64,000 bases of DNA from NCBI RefSeq assembly GCF_047511655.1, contig NC_133401.1, forward strand, positions 12,122,001 to 12,186,000, given 5' to 3'. The notes under the pieces were generated by a model, which was given only the letters and a program-made list of their open reading frames with translations, searched no databases and had not been told where the DNA came from. The translations under genes and the position numbers were made by a program. Shown here piece by piece: positions 9,370 through 22,000 of the stretch (position 1 is its first letter; the number at the start of each line of letters is the position of its first letter). Source of the DNA: Castor canadensis. Lineage: Eukaryota > Chordata > Mammalia > Rodentia > Castoridae.

Positions 9370-12300
9370 GTGAGGCACAGGTGGACAGGACCTCAGAGTG
9401 GGCTGGTTCCTGCTTTGGCACTTGGAGATCACTCAGCAGAGACTGAGGACTCCTTTCAGGCTCAGGGCTGGGGTGGGAAGGTTGGTGGGTACCGGGCAAG
9501 TTGCTAAAGTGTGATGGATGTTGGTTAGATTGTAAGGGGTGACCTTGCTTCAGTTGGAGTTGTGTAGGACACTGTCCTTGGAAGAGGCAAGTGGGCATGC
9601 AGAGATGTCAGGGTGCAGAATTTCACTTTCCTCTGCCACCTGCCGTCTCTCCCTATTCCAGGAGAGACAAAAGGCAGAGGCATAAGTCCAGTAGGTTTTT
9701 TATCTGTCAACAAGAGAAAGCAAAGAGTGGCCTGAGCCATTGCTGGATCTAAGGGGAAGAAAGGGAGTATGGCAAAAGAGGTGGCTGGAGAGTTTTTAAT
9801 AATAAATTCAATGTCCCATAACAGCAACTGGCATCTTCACAGTGTTTGCCAGTCTCTGTATTTCTGCTTTGCTCACAGCAAGCATGTTTCCTTATCATAT
9901 ATTTATTAATAGTCAGTGTCCATGACCCCAGGACCCAATGGGAGAACTGGAACACCAATAGTAGCTAGGAGCTACTCCTTCCTCTCCCTCGGACTGTGGA
10001 GACCACACTCCTGAATCTTAGGCTTCTTGTTCCTTGGCTATTAATAGATTTTTTTCCCCTGCCTGATGAATGGCTCATTGATTTATTTATTTAACAGGGT
10101 CTTGCCATGTTGCCCATGCTGGCCTTGAATTGGTGATCCTCTAGCCTCAGTCTCCCAAGTGCTGAGATTACTGATGTGTATCACCATGCCTGGCCTCAAT
10201 GGTCTATTTATTGATCCTATTTTCTGTCTTTCTTTTATTTCATTGGTTCTCTTCCTCCCTGCTTCCATCCCTTCTTCCCTTTGTCTCTCTGTCTCTGTCT
10301 CTTCCTCCCTTCTTTTTTCTTCCCTTTTTTGTTTGGTGCTGGGGATTGAACCTAGGGCTCTGCCAATGCTAGGCAAATGCTCTACCACTGGCTACATCCC
10401 CAGTCCTTATACCATTGTCTTTTAACAAAGAAAGTAGCTTAAACTACAAGGTGTATTTATCATTGCTGCTTTGAACTTAAAAAAACTATTTTATTAGGGA
10501 ATATATAAATGATTAGTGATTATACTATGTATTTATTACACCCAGTCAAGTCAAGGCATGTGGTCTTTGGTTATTGGTTACACTTTGTCCACTTCATCTG
10601 AGTGATGCAAGGTAAGTGGATCACAGACTCAAGTTATCCACCATTTGGACTTTTTGGAGGAGTGACAGAGAAGGAGGTAAAGAGTCTCATGGTTACATAA
10701 GATGTTGTTAGAGTTGCATCATCCCTGGGTCGTGCTCACACTAATCTGTATGGGAACTGTGAAAAGATTTGAGAAAGTGGATATAAGCTAAGTGGGTTTA
10801 AATTCTGGACAAAGACATTGTCTCCTGTACAATTCACTGAATCCCCTCTTTCTCATAGTACTGGGGGTTGAACCCAGGGTCTCATGCACTCCAGGCAAGC
10901 ATTCTACCACTCTAGTTATGCTTTCCCACACTGAGCCCCCTCTTTAATGTAGTTTTTGAAGCCCTGCAGAGGGTAACTGGGCATCAATTGCGCTTCCTCT
11001 CACAGACTTTGCTGATCTCCTCCAGCTGTTGCTGTCTCACTGCCTCCTTTCCCCCCACTTATCTATTGCCTTTAAAAAAGTTTTTTTGGTAAACTCGGTT
11101 TGAACTCAGGGCTTTGACCTTACAAAGCAAGTGCTCTACCATGGAGCCACACTTCCAGCCAATTTTGCTGTGATTATTTTGGAGATGGGGTCTCAAACTA
11201 TTTGCCTGCAGTGACCTTGAACCTTGATTCTCCTGATTTCAGCTTCCCAAGTAGCTAGGATTACAGTTGTGTGCCACTGGTGCTCAGCGCATTCTTTATT
11301 GTTAAGACATATTCGAACATCTGATGTTATAGTAATCAGATACATGTGTACCATGTGTAATAATCAGATCAGCATAATAAATATTTCCATGTCTCCATCC
11401 ACTAGTTGCTTTTATATGCTGAATTTTGTACTCTTTTAGTCATTTTGAAATGTATCATAGATTGTTTTGACCAATAGTTACTCTACTGTACTAAAGAAGA
11501 ACCAGAAGTAGTTCTTCCATTCTAACTGTGTCTTGGTGCCCCTGTGATTCTCCATCCTTTTCTTTTCACAGGCCCAGTGATCACTGACTAATTAGCCTAC
11601 ACAACTGAGTGAGAACATATGCTATTTGCCTTTCTGCTTTATTTCACTAAACATTACATCCATGTTGCTGCAGATGACAAGATGTCATTCTTTTTTATGG
11701 CTGAAGAATATCCCTTTATGTAACTAGGCTTCCTTTTCTTTATGCTCTAATGGGATCTGAATTGATACCATGTTTTAGTTAATGTGAACAGTGCTGCAAT
11801 GAACATGGTGTGCAAGTATCTTTTTTGATTTAATAATTTCACCTCCTTCCTTCCTTCCTTCCTTCCTCCCTCCCTCCCTGCCTCCCTCCCTCCTTTCCTT
11901 TCTTCTTTTCTGGGTAGTCTCTGAAGCCCCATTCATTGTAAGATTCTATGCGTGTAGGTAGGAATTCTATATGTTTTATGAAAATATCTCAGAATATTCA
12001 CAAGTTTTTATTGTATTTTTTTTGCAAGGCTGGGGATGGAACCCAGTGTCTTACACATGTGAGGCAAATGCTCTAGCTCTGAGCTACATCCCCAGCCCTT
12101 AGTTTTTAAAGATAAGTTCTCACTATGTAGACAAGGCTGGCTTGAATCATGATCCTCCTGCTTTTGCTTCTCAAGTGCTGGGATTACAGATGTGCACCAC
12201 CATGCCTTGCTCCACCAGTATTTTAAACATGTGCTTCTTACTTGTTAAAAAAGCCAAGTTAACATTCCTTTATAACACAAAGATGTTATTTCTTGTCCCT

Positions 12301-15300
12301 GCAGTGACAATGACCTTGAGATTATGAATAAGCCAGAGATTAGACAATATGGAGTAGCCAAGAAGTTACTGCCAGCCTTTCTACCTACCCTTTCTGAATA
12401 ATTAAAGAATTAATTATTCATCACCTAGTTCTACTGCATGCAGTTTAAGGGAAATGAGCTAGATCTCCTGCCCTTCAGGAACTGACATTCTGGTTGGAGA
12501 TACAAAATAAACACACAAAAATTAATTAGATAACTGTACATGCTTACTTCAGTGGTACTGTACTCAAGTGAAGAAATAGGATTTCTAAGGTTATTTGAGG
12601 GCCCAGAAGTGTTTATTTAAGAGATAGGACGTGAATAAAGCTTCAAAAGATGGATGTTGTGAAGATGAGACCATTTCTGTAGTGAAGAAGATGCCATTCC
12701 TGAGGGATATTGGGGGACACATAAGGAAGGAGTAGGCCCAGGTGAATGAGAGCATGGAGGACTGACAGACATTGAATTGGGGTAGCATGGTGAGGAACAT
12801 GGTGAATGGGGTAGCATGACCTGACTGAAGCCAAAGAACCTGGCAAGAAGTGGTGTGATCTATGTGGGCAAGCAAGAGTCACATGGTGTCTTAGTCTGTT
12901 TTCTGTTGTTATTCCAAATTCCAAAATACTTGAGGCTGAGTACTTTATAAACTAAAGTGGTTTATTCAGCTAACAATCTTGGTGGCTGACAGTCCAAGGT
13001 CAAGCAGGTCTGTTCAGTTTCTGATGAGGGCTGGACTTGGAGTTGGCCACAACCTGCAAATGGTTGCCTGGATCTGCACCATAGACTCAGTTAACCCCCC
13101 CCCCACTTAATAAAGTCTTACCACATAGAAGGGGCTCCAAGTATATTTTATTTCATTTTAATTGTTTCTATATGTCATAAAGGCACTAAGTTGTTTTCCC
13201 TGTTGGGTTTGGGACTTACTTGTTACCTGTTATTCCTTTTTCTCACCTATTTCTCATTTTTGGAATCGAAATGTCTATCCTATGCCTATCTAATCACTGT
13301 GTTATGGAGGACATAACTTGTTCAGTTTTACAGGCTCACAGTTGGAGGGAATTTGCTTCAGGATGAATCTACCTTGAGTCTTATAGATGGATCTTTAGGC
13401 TTTAGACTTTTGAGTTGTTGCTGGAATGAGTTAGGACTGTTGGGACAATTGGGATGGAGTAAATGCAGTTTGAATTTTGGGGACTAGGGGTAAATGTGTC
13501 CTTCAGAGCTCATGTGTTGGAAACATAGGTTGGAAACAATAGTGTTACGTGACTTTCCGAAGGAGATAGAAAACAAACATGTCTCTCATCTGGTCTGGCA
13601 CCAACATCCCAAAGAATGACTTGTAAATGTCAAGTTTGATAAGTAAAATGAGTTTAATAGGAATTACTCACAGAATGGTAGACAACTATGCATTCACCCA
13701 AAGTTGCCCAGCTCTGTGTAAGCCTACAGTAGAACTGATGCAAAACTGGACTTAGCACGCCACCTAATGTTAAAGCTGCAGAGGTGACTATAGTCTCCAA
13801 TAACACAGGCGTAGACAACACCAGACTTTAGGGGAAGTTGTATGTTTATATGCACTCCATCTTTCTCTAATCAGGGATTCTGCTGGTCTTAGTAACACTG
13901 TTTAACCAGAGGAAGAATGGGTTTGTTTTGCTGCACTCTGGCACATAGAGAAGCTAAAATGGCAGCTTGCTGCAAGTTGGAGTTCCTCTGGCTAGGATCC
14001 AGAGGACTAGTTGCATTACAAATATTGAGAGGTGGAACCTTTAAAAGGTGATTAGGCTATGAGAGCTCTGCCTCATGAAGGGATTAATATCTTTATCATG
14101 AGAATGGGTTTTCTATAAAAGTGAGTTTGACTCCTTCTCTCTTGTGTGCATGCTCTTTTATACTTCAGCCTCTGTCATGGAAGACATGGCAAAAAGGCCC
14201 TTGCCAGATACAGACTCCCTTCACCTTGAACATCCCAGACTCAAGAACTATATGAAATAAATCTCTGTTCTTCACAGATGATCAAGGATCAGGCATTCTG
14301 TTATGGCAGCAGAAACATAATGAATAGATGGAGAAACTCAGCATTGGGGTTACTGGAGGTCTCTTTGTCTCTAAAGCCTCCCTAGATCAAAGCCACTTAA
14401 CAATTTAGGGATCACTAAATCTTCAGAGAATTTGTTTAAAAGCATGGACCACATCATCTCCAGAAAGGTGCACACACTTTTGCATGCAATGTGGAGTATT
14501 CATAGACCACTCCCCACAAAGCTTTTTCATGGACCCTCCAGAGATCGTCTAGGCATGCACGATTATGTATTTGATTTGACTGCGTAATGGAAGGAGGGCT
14601 TGGGGACTTGTGTGTCCTGATGAGAAGTGCTGGGAAGGGTGGAAGGAATGTTCCTTCTCCAATTCGCAATAAGCTCCCAAATCCTTCTGGAATCAGAGAG
14701 ATGTGGGTTTGTGTCCCAGATTTAGTTTTTATTGAGACTCAGTTTTCTCTTCTGCAACATGAAATGGTGACAATAAGAATATGTGATTCTTAAGGTTGTG
14801 AGAAAAATTCAGTGGGACACTGAACAGACCTGGGATGTAAGAAGTACACATTAAATGGCACCTTAATCCACTCAGGCGTTTATTCACCAATTCAGCTTAT
14901 TGAGTATGTTTTATGCATTGGGAAATGTTCTACTCCCTGACAATCTTGCTATCTTGGACAAGGGCATATAAAAAGGTCACTATGCTTATGGACATTGCAC
15001 TAGGAGAAGCAGATTAAAGAAACAGATAAGGTGATGTTGGGAAGACACAAGCTATGACTAAAATAAAGCAGAGTGATCTTTAGAAAATGGTGGGAGCTAT
15101 TTTGGATTGAGTGTTCAGGAAAGACTTTATCTTACTTTGTTTCTGAGCAAAACCCCTGAAAGATGTAGGTGGGTAACAACAGAAGGAGTCAGATGCTGAA
15201 AGAACTGGACCAGGAATGAATTTAGGGAAGACATGGAGGCTGGATCATAGTGAACCAAATGAAAGTGGGAGGAGAGTTCAGAGAAGTAATAGGACCATGT

Positions 15301-18300
15301 CACATAGGGCCATGAGGACCATGGTAGAGACATGGGAGCACTAGAGGGCTTGGATAGGGTTAAGGATATTAGCTAATTTTTTTTTGTGTGGGACTGTGGT
15401 TTGAACTCAGGGCATCACTCTTGGAAAATAGGTGCTCCACCACCTGAGCCACACCTCCAGTCCATTTTGCTCTATTTATTTTGGAGATGGGGTGTTTCAT
15501 GAACTGTTTGCTCAGGCTGGCCTTGAGCCATGTTTCTCCTGATCTCAGCCTCCCAAGTATGTAGGTTACAGGTGTGAGCTTCTGGTGTTTAGCTAACTAA
15601 TTAATGTTTTAATACGATTTCTCTGACTTGGAGAGTGGTGAAATCATTTCAAGATGTATAACAATGGATGCAGGAAAACTTGCATCCATTTGTGAGAGAC
15701 TTTGCAGAGATCAATAAAGACATTTTGTTATTTGTTTTTTTGATGTAGGGTCTCACTATGTAACCCAGATTGGCCCTGAACTCAAAATTCTCCTGTCTGC
15801 CAGTTGCTGGGATTTACAGACATGTACTGCCATGCCTGGCTCATTTTATGACTTTTAGTCAAGGTTTTATTGAAGCTCAATGAATTTTCACAAACTGAAA
15901 ATCAAGTAAAAATAGAGCTGGTAACTCTTGTCCTCTTTCAGTCACTGTCTACCCATTATTCTGACATTGGTTTTATCTGTGCTTGCACTTCATATAAATA
16001 GAAGCAAATGCAAAACAAACTCACTTTTGGGTCTAGTTGCCTGCAGTTGACATTATGTCTGTGAGTTTCGTCTACATTACTGGCTATAGCTGTAGATTGC
16101 TCTTTTTTATTTCTGCATAATATTTCATTGTATGAATCTGTCACTATTTATTCTACATTTATGTTAATGATAAAGACTGACCATTGTCCAGTGTTCCCAA
16201 GTAGCTGTATTGATATTATGATCTTTCACATTTCAGGATCATGCTAAAGGACCATCACTTGCCCTTCATATCTACCCAACAGATAGGCCAGAGTCATTCT
16301 CTCTGGAAATTTTCAGGAGGCAGCAAGCAGGTGGAAGTTGGGTCACAGAAAGGAGGATTCTTTGGTTGAGATGCAAGGGGGAGATCTGTCTAGACCCAAG
16401 AGAAAATGCTAGAAATATTCAACCATCTGTACTGATTGGGCCCCAACCAATCATAGTAGATACTGGCTGGGCCATGGCACCAACCCAAGATGCTGGGTCC
16501 TTGGAATGGTAGCCTAAGGAGGAGGGTCCTGGGGTGAGATGCTTAATTACCAATCTGCATCTGAGTGTTTTAACAACAAGCCCTGTACTGAATAATAGCA
16601 ACCTTTGTGTCTTTATGCTTTGCAGCTTCGAGAAAAATATGGAGATGTGTTCACAGTGTACCTGGGACGGAGGCCTGTGGTGATGCTGTGTGGAACAGAT
16701 GCCATACGGGAGGCCCTGGTGGACCAAGCTGAGGCTTTCTCTGGCCGGGGGACAATTGCCACTATTGAGTCAATCTTCCAGGGATACGGTGAGTGCTGCA
16801 AAAACACTGGGAGGGGGTGGAATGGAGGGTAGGATCTGGGGAAGGTGAGTATGAGGAAGGAGGACAAGTGGTGGGGAAGGACCCAATCTTCCTCTGTAAC
16901 CCAGGCCTACTTTGCCTCCAGGTGTGATCTTTGCCAATGGGGAACGCTGGAAGATCCTTCGGCGCTTCTCTCTGGCTACCATGAGGGACTTCGGGATGGG
17001 AAAGCGGAGTGTAGAGGAGCGGATTCAGGAGGAGGCTCAGTGCCTGGTGGAGGAGCTGCGGAAGTCCAAGGGTAAGACCCAGTGGATGGGAAGGAAAGGA
17101 AAGAAAGACAGTAAAACAGAGTGATGTGGGGTGCACAGCCATAGAAAGACAGAGGTATACGTGGATAGAGAGGTGAAGAGAGAGAGACAGAGAGAGAGGA
17201 AGAGACTCAGAAAGGCAGAGAGAAACTAAGAAAATTAAGAGAGACAGACAAACAAGATTCAGGGGAAGATCTGCAGAGGAGTGAGAGGAGACAGACAGAT
17301 GAGACCCAGAGAGAAGGTGTCACGCTAGCCCAATGTTCTTGGACTCTATCTCCCTTCTCCCATCCATAAGAGCCAGGACTGAGCCGGTCATACACAGACA
17401 TCATGTCACAATTGAAGAATGATTCCTGGAAGACCTGAGAGCCCTAGAAGTAGAAAGAGGAGACAAAGTGGGAGTGACAGATAGGGATGGAGCAATCAGT
17501 GTCTTTAAATTTGCACAAGCAGTTGATTGAACACTACCCTGCCCACTCCAGAGCCTGTTTCTGTCTCTCAGCTTCCTGCATCTGAATCCTGATCCCAGTA
17601 ATGAATAGTTATGTTACTTTGGTCAAATCACTTAACCTCTCTGTTTACCCATTTACAATGTGGGGGTAATAACAAAATTGCATTGTTCTTATAATGCTGT
17701 GATGAAAATTAAAAATAAAATAATGTGTAAAGTGCTTAGATTTGGGCATGACACATAATACATGCTTGTGGTTTTTAGTTATTATTGATATTTTTATCTA
17801 TTACTGAACAACGGGGAGCAGTCACACAGAGATGGGGCAGCAGCCAAATGTTTTCCAGGCTCTTGATTCTGTATCCCATGTCCTGACCCCTCCTTTTCCT
17901 AGGAGCCCTCCTGGACCCCACCTTCCTCTTCCAGTGTATCACCTCCAACATCATCTGCTCCATTGTCTTTGGAGAACGATTTGACTATAAGGACCGTCAA
18001 TTCCTGCGGCTGCTGGACATGTTCTATCAGACTTTTACACTTATCAGCTCCTTCTATGGCCAGGTCAGGAGGAGGCAGAGGATGGGTGGGCTGAGGGGAA
18101 CATCCAGGGCAGGGAGAAAATGTTCATCTAGTTTGGGGACTCAAAAGTGGAAGTGGGCTGGAAGAGGGGCAGGGACAACAGAGAGAAACAGAGAGGATGA
18201 GATCTAGAGGGAGGAAGAGATGGTGAATAGAGATGGAGAGATAGAAAGAAAGGGGAAGACAGAAATAGAGTCCTAGAATCACAAAGAAACTGAGGACTCA

Positions 18301-18938
18301 GGAGAGAGAGGAGAGGAAAATGAGGAGAGAGACAGACAGATTCCCCATGAGGTATGGGGACCCAGGAGAACTGCGTTTTTTTTTTGTGGTCGTAGGGTTT
18401 GAACACAGTGCCTCACACTTGCTAGGCAGGTGCTCTAGCACTTGAGCCACTCCTCCAGCTTTAGTGTCGTCTATTCCTTGAGTCATACAACACATCCTCA
18501 GATGGACCTCACAGCTCCTTCTTTCTTGCAGATATTTGAACTCTTCTCTGACTTCCTGAAGTACTTTCCTGGCACACACAGGCAAATCTATAAAAATCTG
18601 CAGGAAATCAATACTTTCATTGGCCACAGTGTGGAGAAGCACCGTGCAACCCTGGACCCCAGCTCCCCAAGAGACTTCATTGACTCCTACCTGCTGCGCA
18701 TGGAGAAAGTAGGATCTGCATGGATGAGAGGAGGGAAAGGGTGGGAGTGAAAGATGGAGGGCTGAGAAGAAGGGAGGGAAAGGAGTAGGAAAGAAGAATG
18801 GGGAGGCAAAGAGCAGAAAATGGGGAGGAAAGAAAAGGGAAAAGGAAGGGGAGGAGATACAGAAGGGATGGAGTGAAAGGAAGAAAGTATGGAGGAGGAA
18901 GTAAAACGGGAAGGGAGGGAGGGAGGGAGGGAGGGAGG

Positions 18939-19012
<74 letters not shown>

Positions 19013-22000
19013 GGAATGCCTTAGGAAGAAACAAGAAACATAGGCCAAATGATAAAAAGCAGGAGAAAAAAACCCACAAGGTAAAAAGAGTCTGGGAGAC
19101 AAAAAGTGAGAAACACACCAAAGGGGAGGAGAGAGTGATATAGAAGACAGAGTAGAGAGGCTGGAGAGACAGAGAAAGTGACAAATGGTTGGAAGTGTCC
19201 AGGATAGAAAAATAGAAAGTGGACCAGATAGCATGAGACCCAGAAACAGAGGGAGGGTGCCCAGAGAGAGTGTACCTTTCTCCATTGATGCTCCAGTATC
19301 CCCTGACCCTCCCTCTCCCTCTTGCCCCTCTGCAACCAGGAGAAGTCCAACGTGCACACTGAGTTCCACCACCAGAACCTCATACTTACCTTGCTCTCGC
19401 TCTTCTTTGCTGGCACCGAGACCAGCAGCACCACTCTCCGCTATGGCTTCCTGCTCATGCTCAAGTACCCTCATGTTGCAGGTAAGCCAGGGACAGTCAT
19501 TTGGGAAGTTCTGCTTCTCCTCTTTGGCTGCAGAGATGGGTCTAGGGATGAGAGAGGCAATGCTGGTCAGTTATCTAGGAGCTCTGCAGGCTTTAGACTA
19601 GAGCTAACTGAGCCAGTCCTGTTAGTGGATGGGTGATTGAAGAATCTGTCTGCTTGTTCTTACACTTTTTCTACTGTTTTCTTCATTACTTAAAGAATGA
19701 CCCATCCACCCATCTGTCCATCCAACCATCCATCCATCCATCTGTCCATCCATTCATCCATTTATCCATTCATTCATCCATCCCTCCATCCTTCCGTCTG
19801 TCCGTCCATCCATCCATCCATCCATCCATTCATTCATCCATCTATCCATCCATGAACTTCTTTTTTTTTTTGGTGGTACTGGAGTTTTAACTCAGGGCCT
19901 CATGCTTGCTAGGCAGGCACTTTTACCACTTGAGTCACTCTGTCAGACCTTATGCATGCATCCATCCATTATCTATCCATCCATCCACCCACCCACTAAT
20001 CCATCAATCAATTGATTAATTCACCTGCTGATTCTTTCATCTACAACACATCCAAGGACATATGATTTTATTCATTGATTTGGGTTCATCACTTCATTAA
20101 TTGATCCCTGAAACAGTGATGAATGAACTATATATCATTGGTTCATTGGCTGACACATTTTTTCATGCATGCATTCATCTTTCTCTGAATTAAGTTTCAT
20201 TCCTTAATCCTCCCACTAACTACTCTTTCAATTCATCATTCATTCATCCACACATTCCTCCACTGAAAAACTCATTTCACTGATTTATCTTTCAATCCAC
20301 CCACACAATTATTCCTTTATTTCCATACTTTCACTAATTTATTCATTCACAAATTCCTCTAAAAATTTACCATTCACATGATTATTTGTTAGTTAGCTTC
20401 ACTGGTTTATTTGTCTATGAACCATTTATTAATTGATCAATCTATTAATTGATAAGTTGAACATATACATCCACTTACTGGTTTGTTGATTTCATTCATG
20501 CATTAATGTTTCCATACTTAATTGATTTATCAATTGATTGACTGACTCACATACTCATCACCTACACAGTTGTTCATGGATTAATCTATTGATATATTTC
20601 ACTGTTACATTCCTGAACACCTAGTCCGGTGCCTAACCTGTAACACATATGTAATAAATATTAATTCATTTTCCATTCATCTTAGAAGGGGAGTTAGGAC
20701 AGATTGGTAGACTGGAGTACTTAGTATAAAATTCCATGCAAATTGTGTGTGTGTGTGTGTGTTTGTGTGTGTGTAGTTGTGTATGTTGGGAGATAATTCA
20801 CAACACTCATTAGATTTCAAAGGGTGAATTCTTACTTTCTCCCTCTGCTGTCACTGCACGCTGACTATTCTGAGTGGCATCAATGATCTAATGTTTTGCT
20901 CAAGGTTTCTCCTGGGTTATTGATCCATAGAAATCCACAGTATCATTGCTGTAATGCCTCTATGCAGGTGGGGTTCATTGTCCCCCTTTTCTGTGCAGAA
21001 AGAGTCCAAAAGGAGATCAAGGAAGTAATTGGCTCACATCGCCCACCAGCTCTTGATGACCGCAACAAAATGCCATACACTGAAGCAGTTATCCATGAGA
21101 TTCAGAGATTTTCAGATCTCCTCCCTATTGGTGTGCCACACATGGTCATCCAAGACACTGCATTCCGAGGGCACATCATCCCCAAGGTGAGACCAGCTAG
21201 CTCCCACTTCTCTGTGTGGGAATCCTCATCTCAGTTTTTTTTCCTTCTTTTTTGGGTGATACAAGGATTTGAACTCAGGACTTTTTACTTACTAGATTGG
21301 AGCTCTACTGTTTGAGCCACACCTCCAGCCCTTTTTACTCTGGTTATTTTGGAAATAAGGTCTTGCTTTTTGTCCTGGCTGGCATGGACCACGATCCTCC
21401 TATTCTAAGTTTCTTGCCACAGCTGAGATGACAGGTGTACATCACCATGCTCAGCTATTGGTTAAGCTACTGGTTGAACTTTTGTAAATGTCAAGTGTAC
21501 CCTCAGCACAACAATAATAATAAAAACAAATATTTACCATAATCCCAGATTTTGGTTGCCCAGAAGTGTAACAAAGTTCATTTGGCAAAGTTAGGATAAA
21601 TAGTTCTTTCTATGACAGTTTTCAAAATAATGACCTGATTCTTTACCATCTTACAAAAAGTGTCAATAATTTCAGTAGTGTCATTATGATCATGAGGATT
21701 TAAACATATTGGATATATTTCAATTCATTACACTTAATATTCTTGTTTTAAAAACATTTTTATTATCATAGTGGAAGGTACATTTACAAAGGTTCTTACA
21801 ATATATCATAGTTAAATTCACCCCCTCCATCATTCTTTATTCCTCCTCTCCCCATTCCTGGAAGAATTTCAACAGGTATCATTTTTCCATTTTCATACAT
21901 GGGTTGCAGTTTTCTTAAAACTCAATATCAACCTGCTGTTGGTTATTCAGTAGGCCCCCTTGCACTTGTTTCACTTTATCTGTCATTTATTTTTTTGCAT

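Noticed and set aside
9040..9507. Longer 155-codon frame starting upstream of CYP2B exon 1
   Set aside because: The upstream ATG adds residues unlike any P450 and the frame reads through the conserved exon 1 donor. The start at 9199 fits family length and Kozak context.
10334..10406. tRNA genes suggested by the many box A/box B-like units
   Set aside because: These are tRNA-derived ID SINEs with A-rich tails and degenerate arms, not tRNA genes.
18677..19474. 265-codon open frame on the minus strand over CYP2B exons 5-6
   Set aside because: It is the complement of the (GGGA)n(GA)n tract plus two real exons; long Ser/Leu/Pro runs from a microsatellite, no domain.
19699..20000. CRISPR-like spaced repeats
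   Set aside because: Simple CATC/CATT microsatellite in a mammalian intron; no spacers, leader or cas genes.
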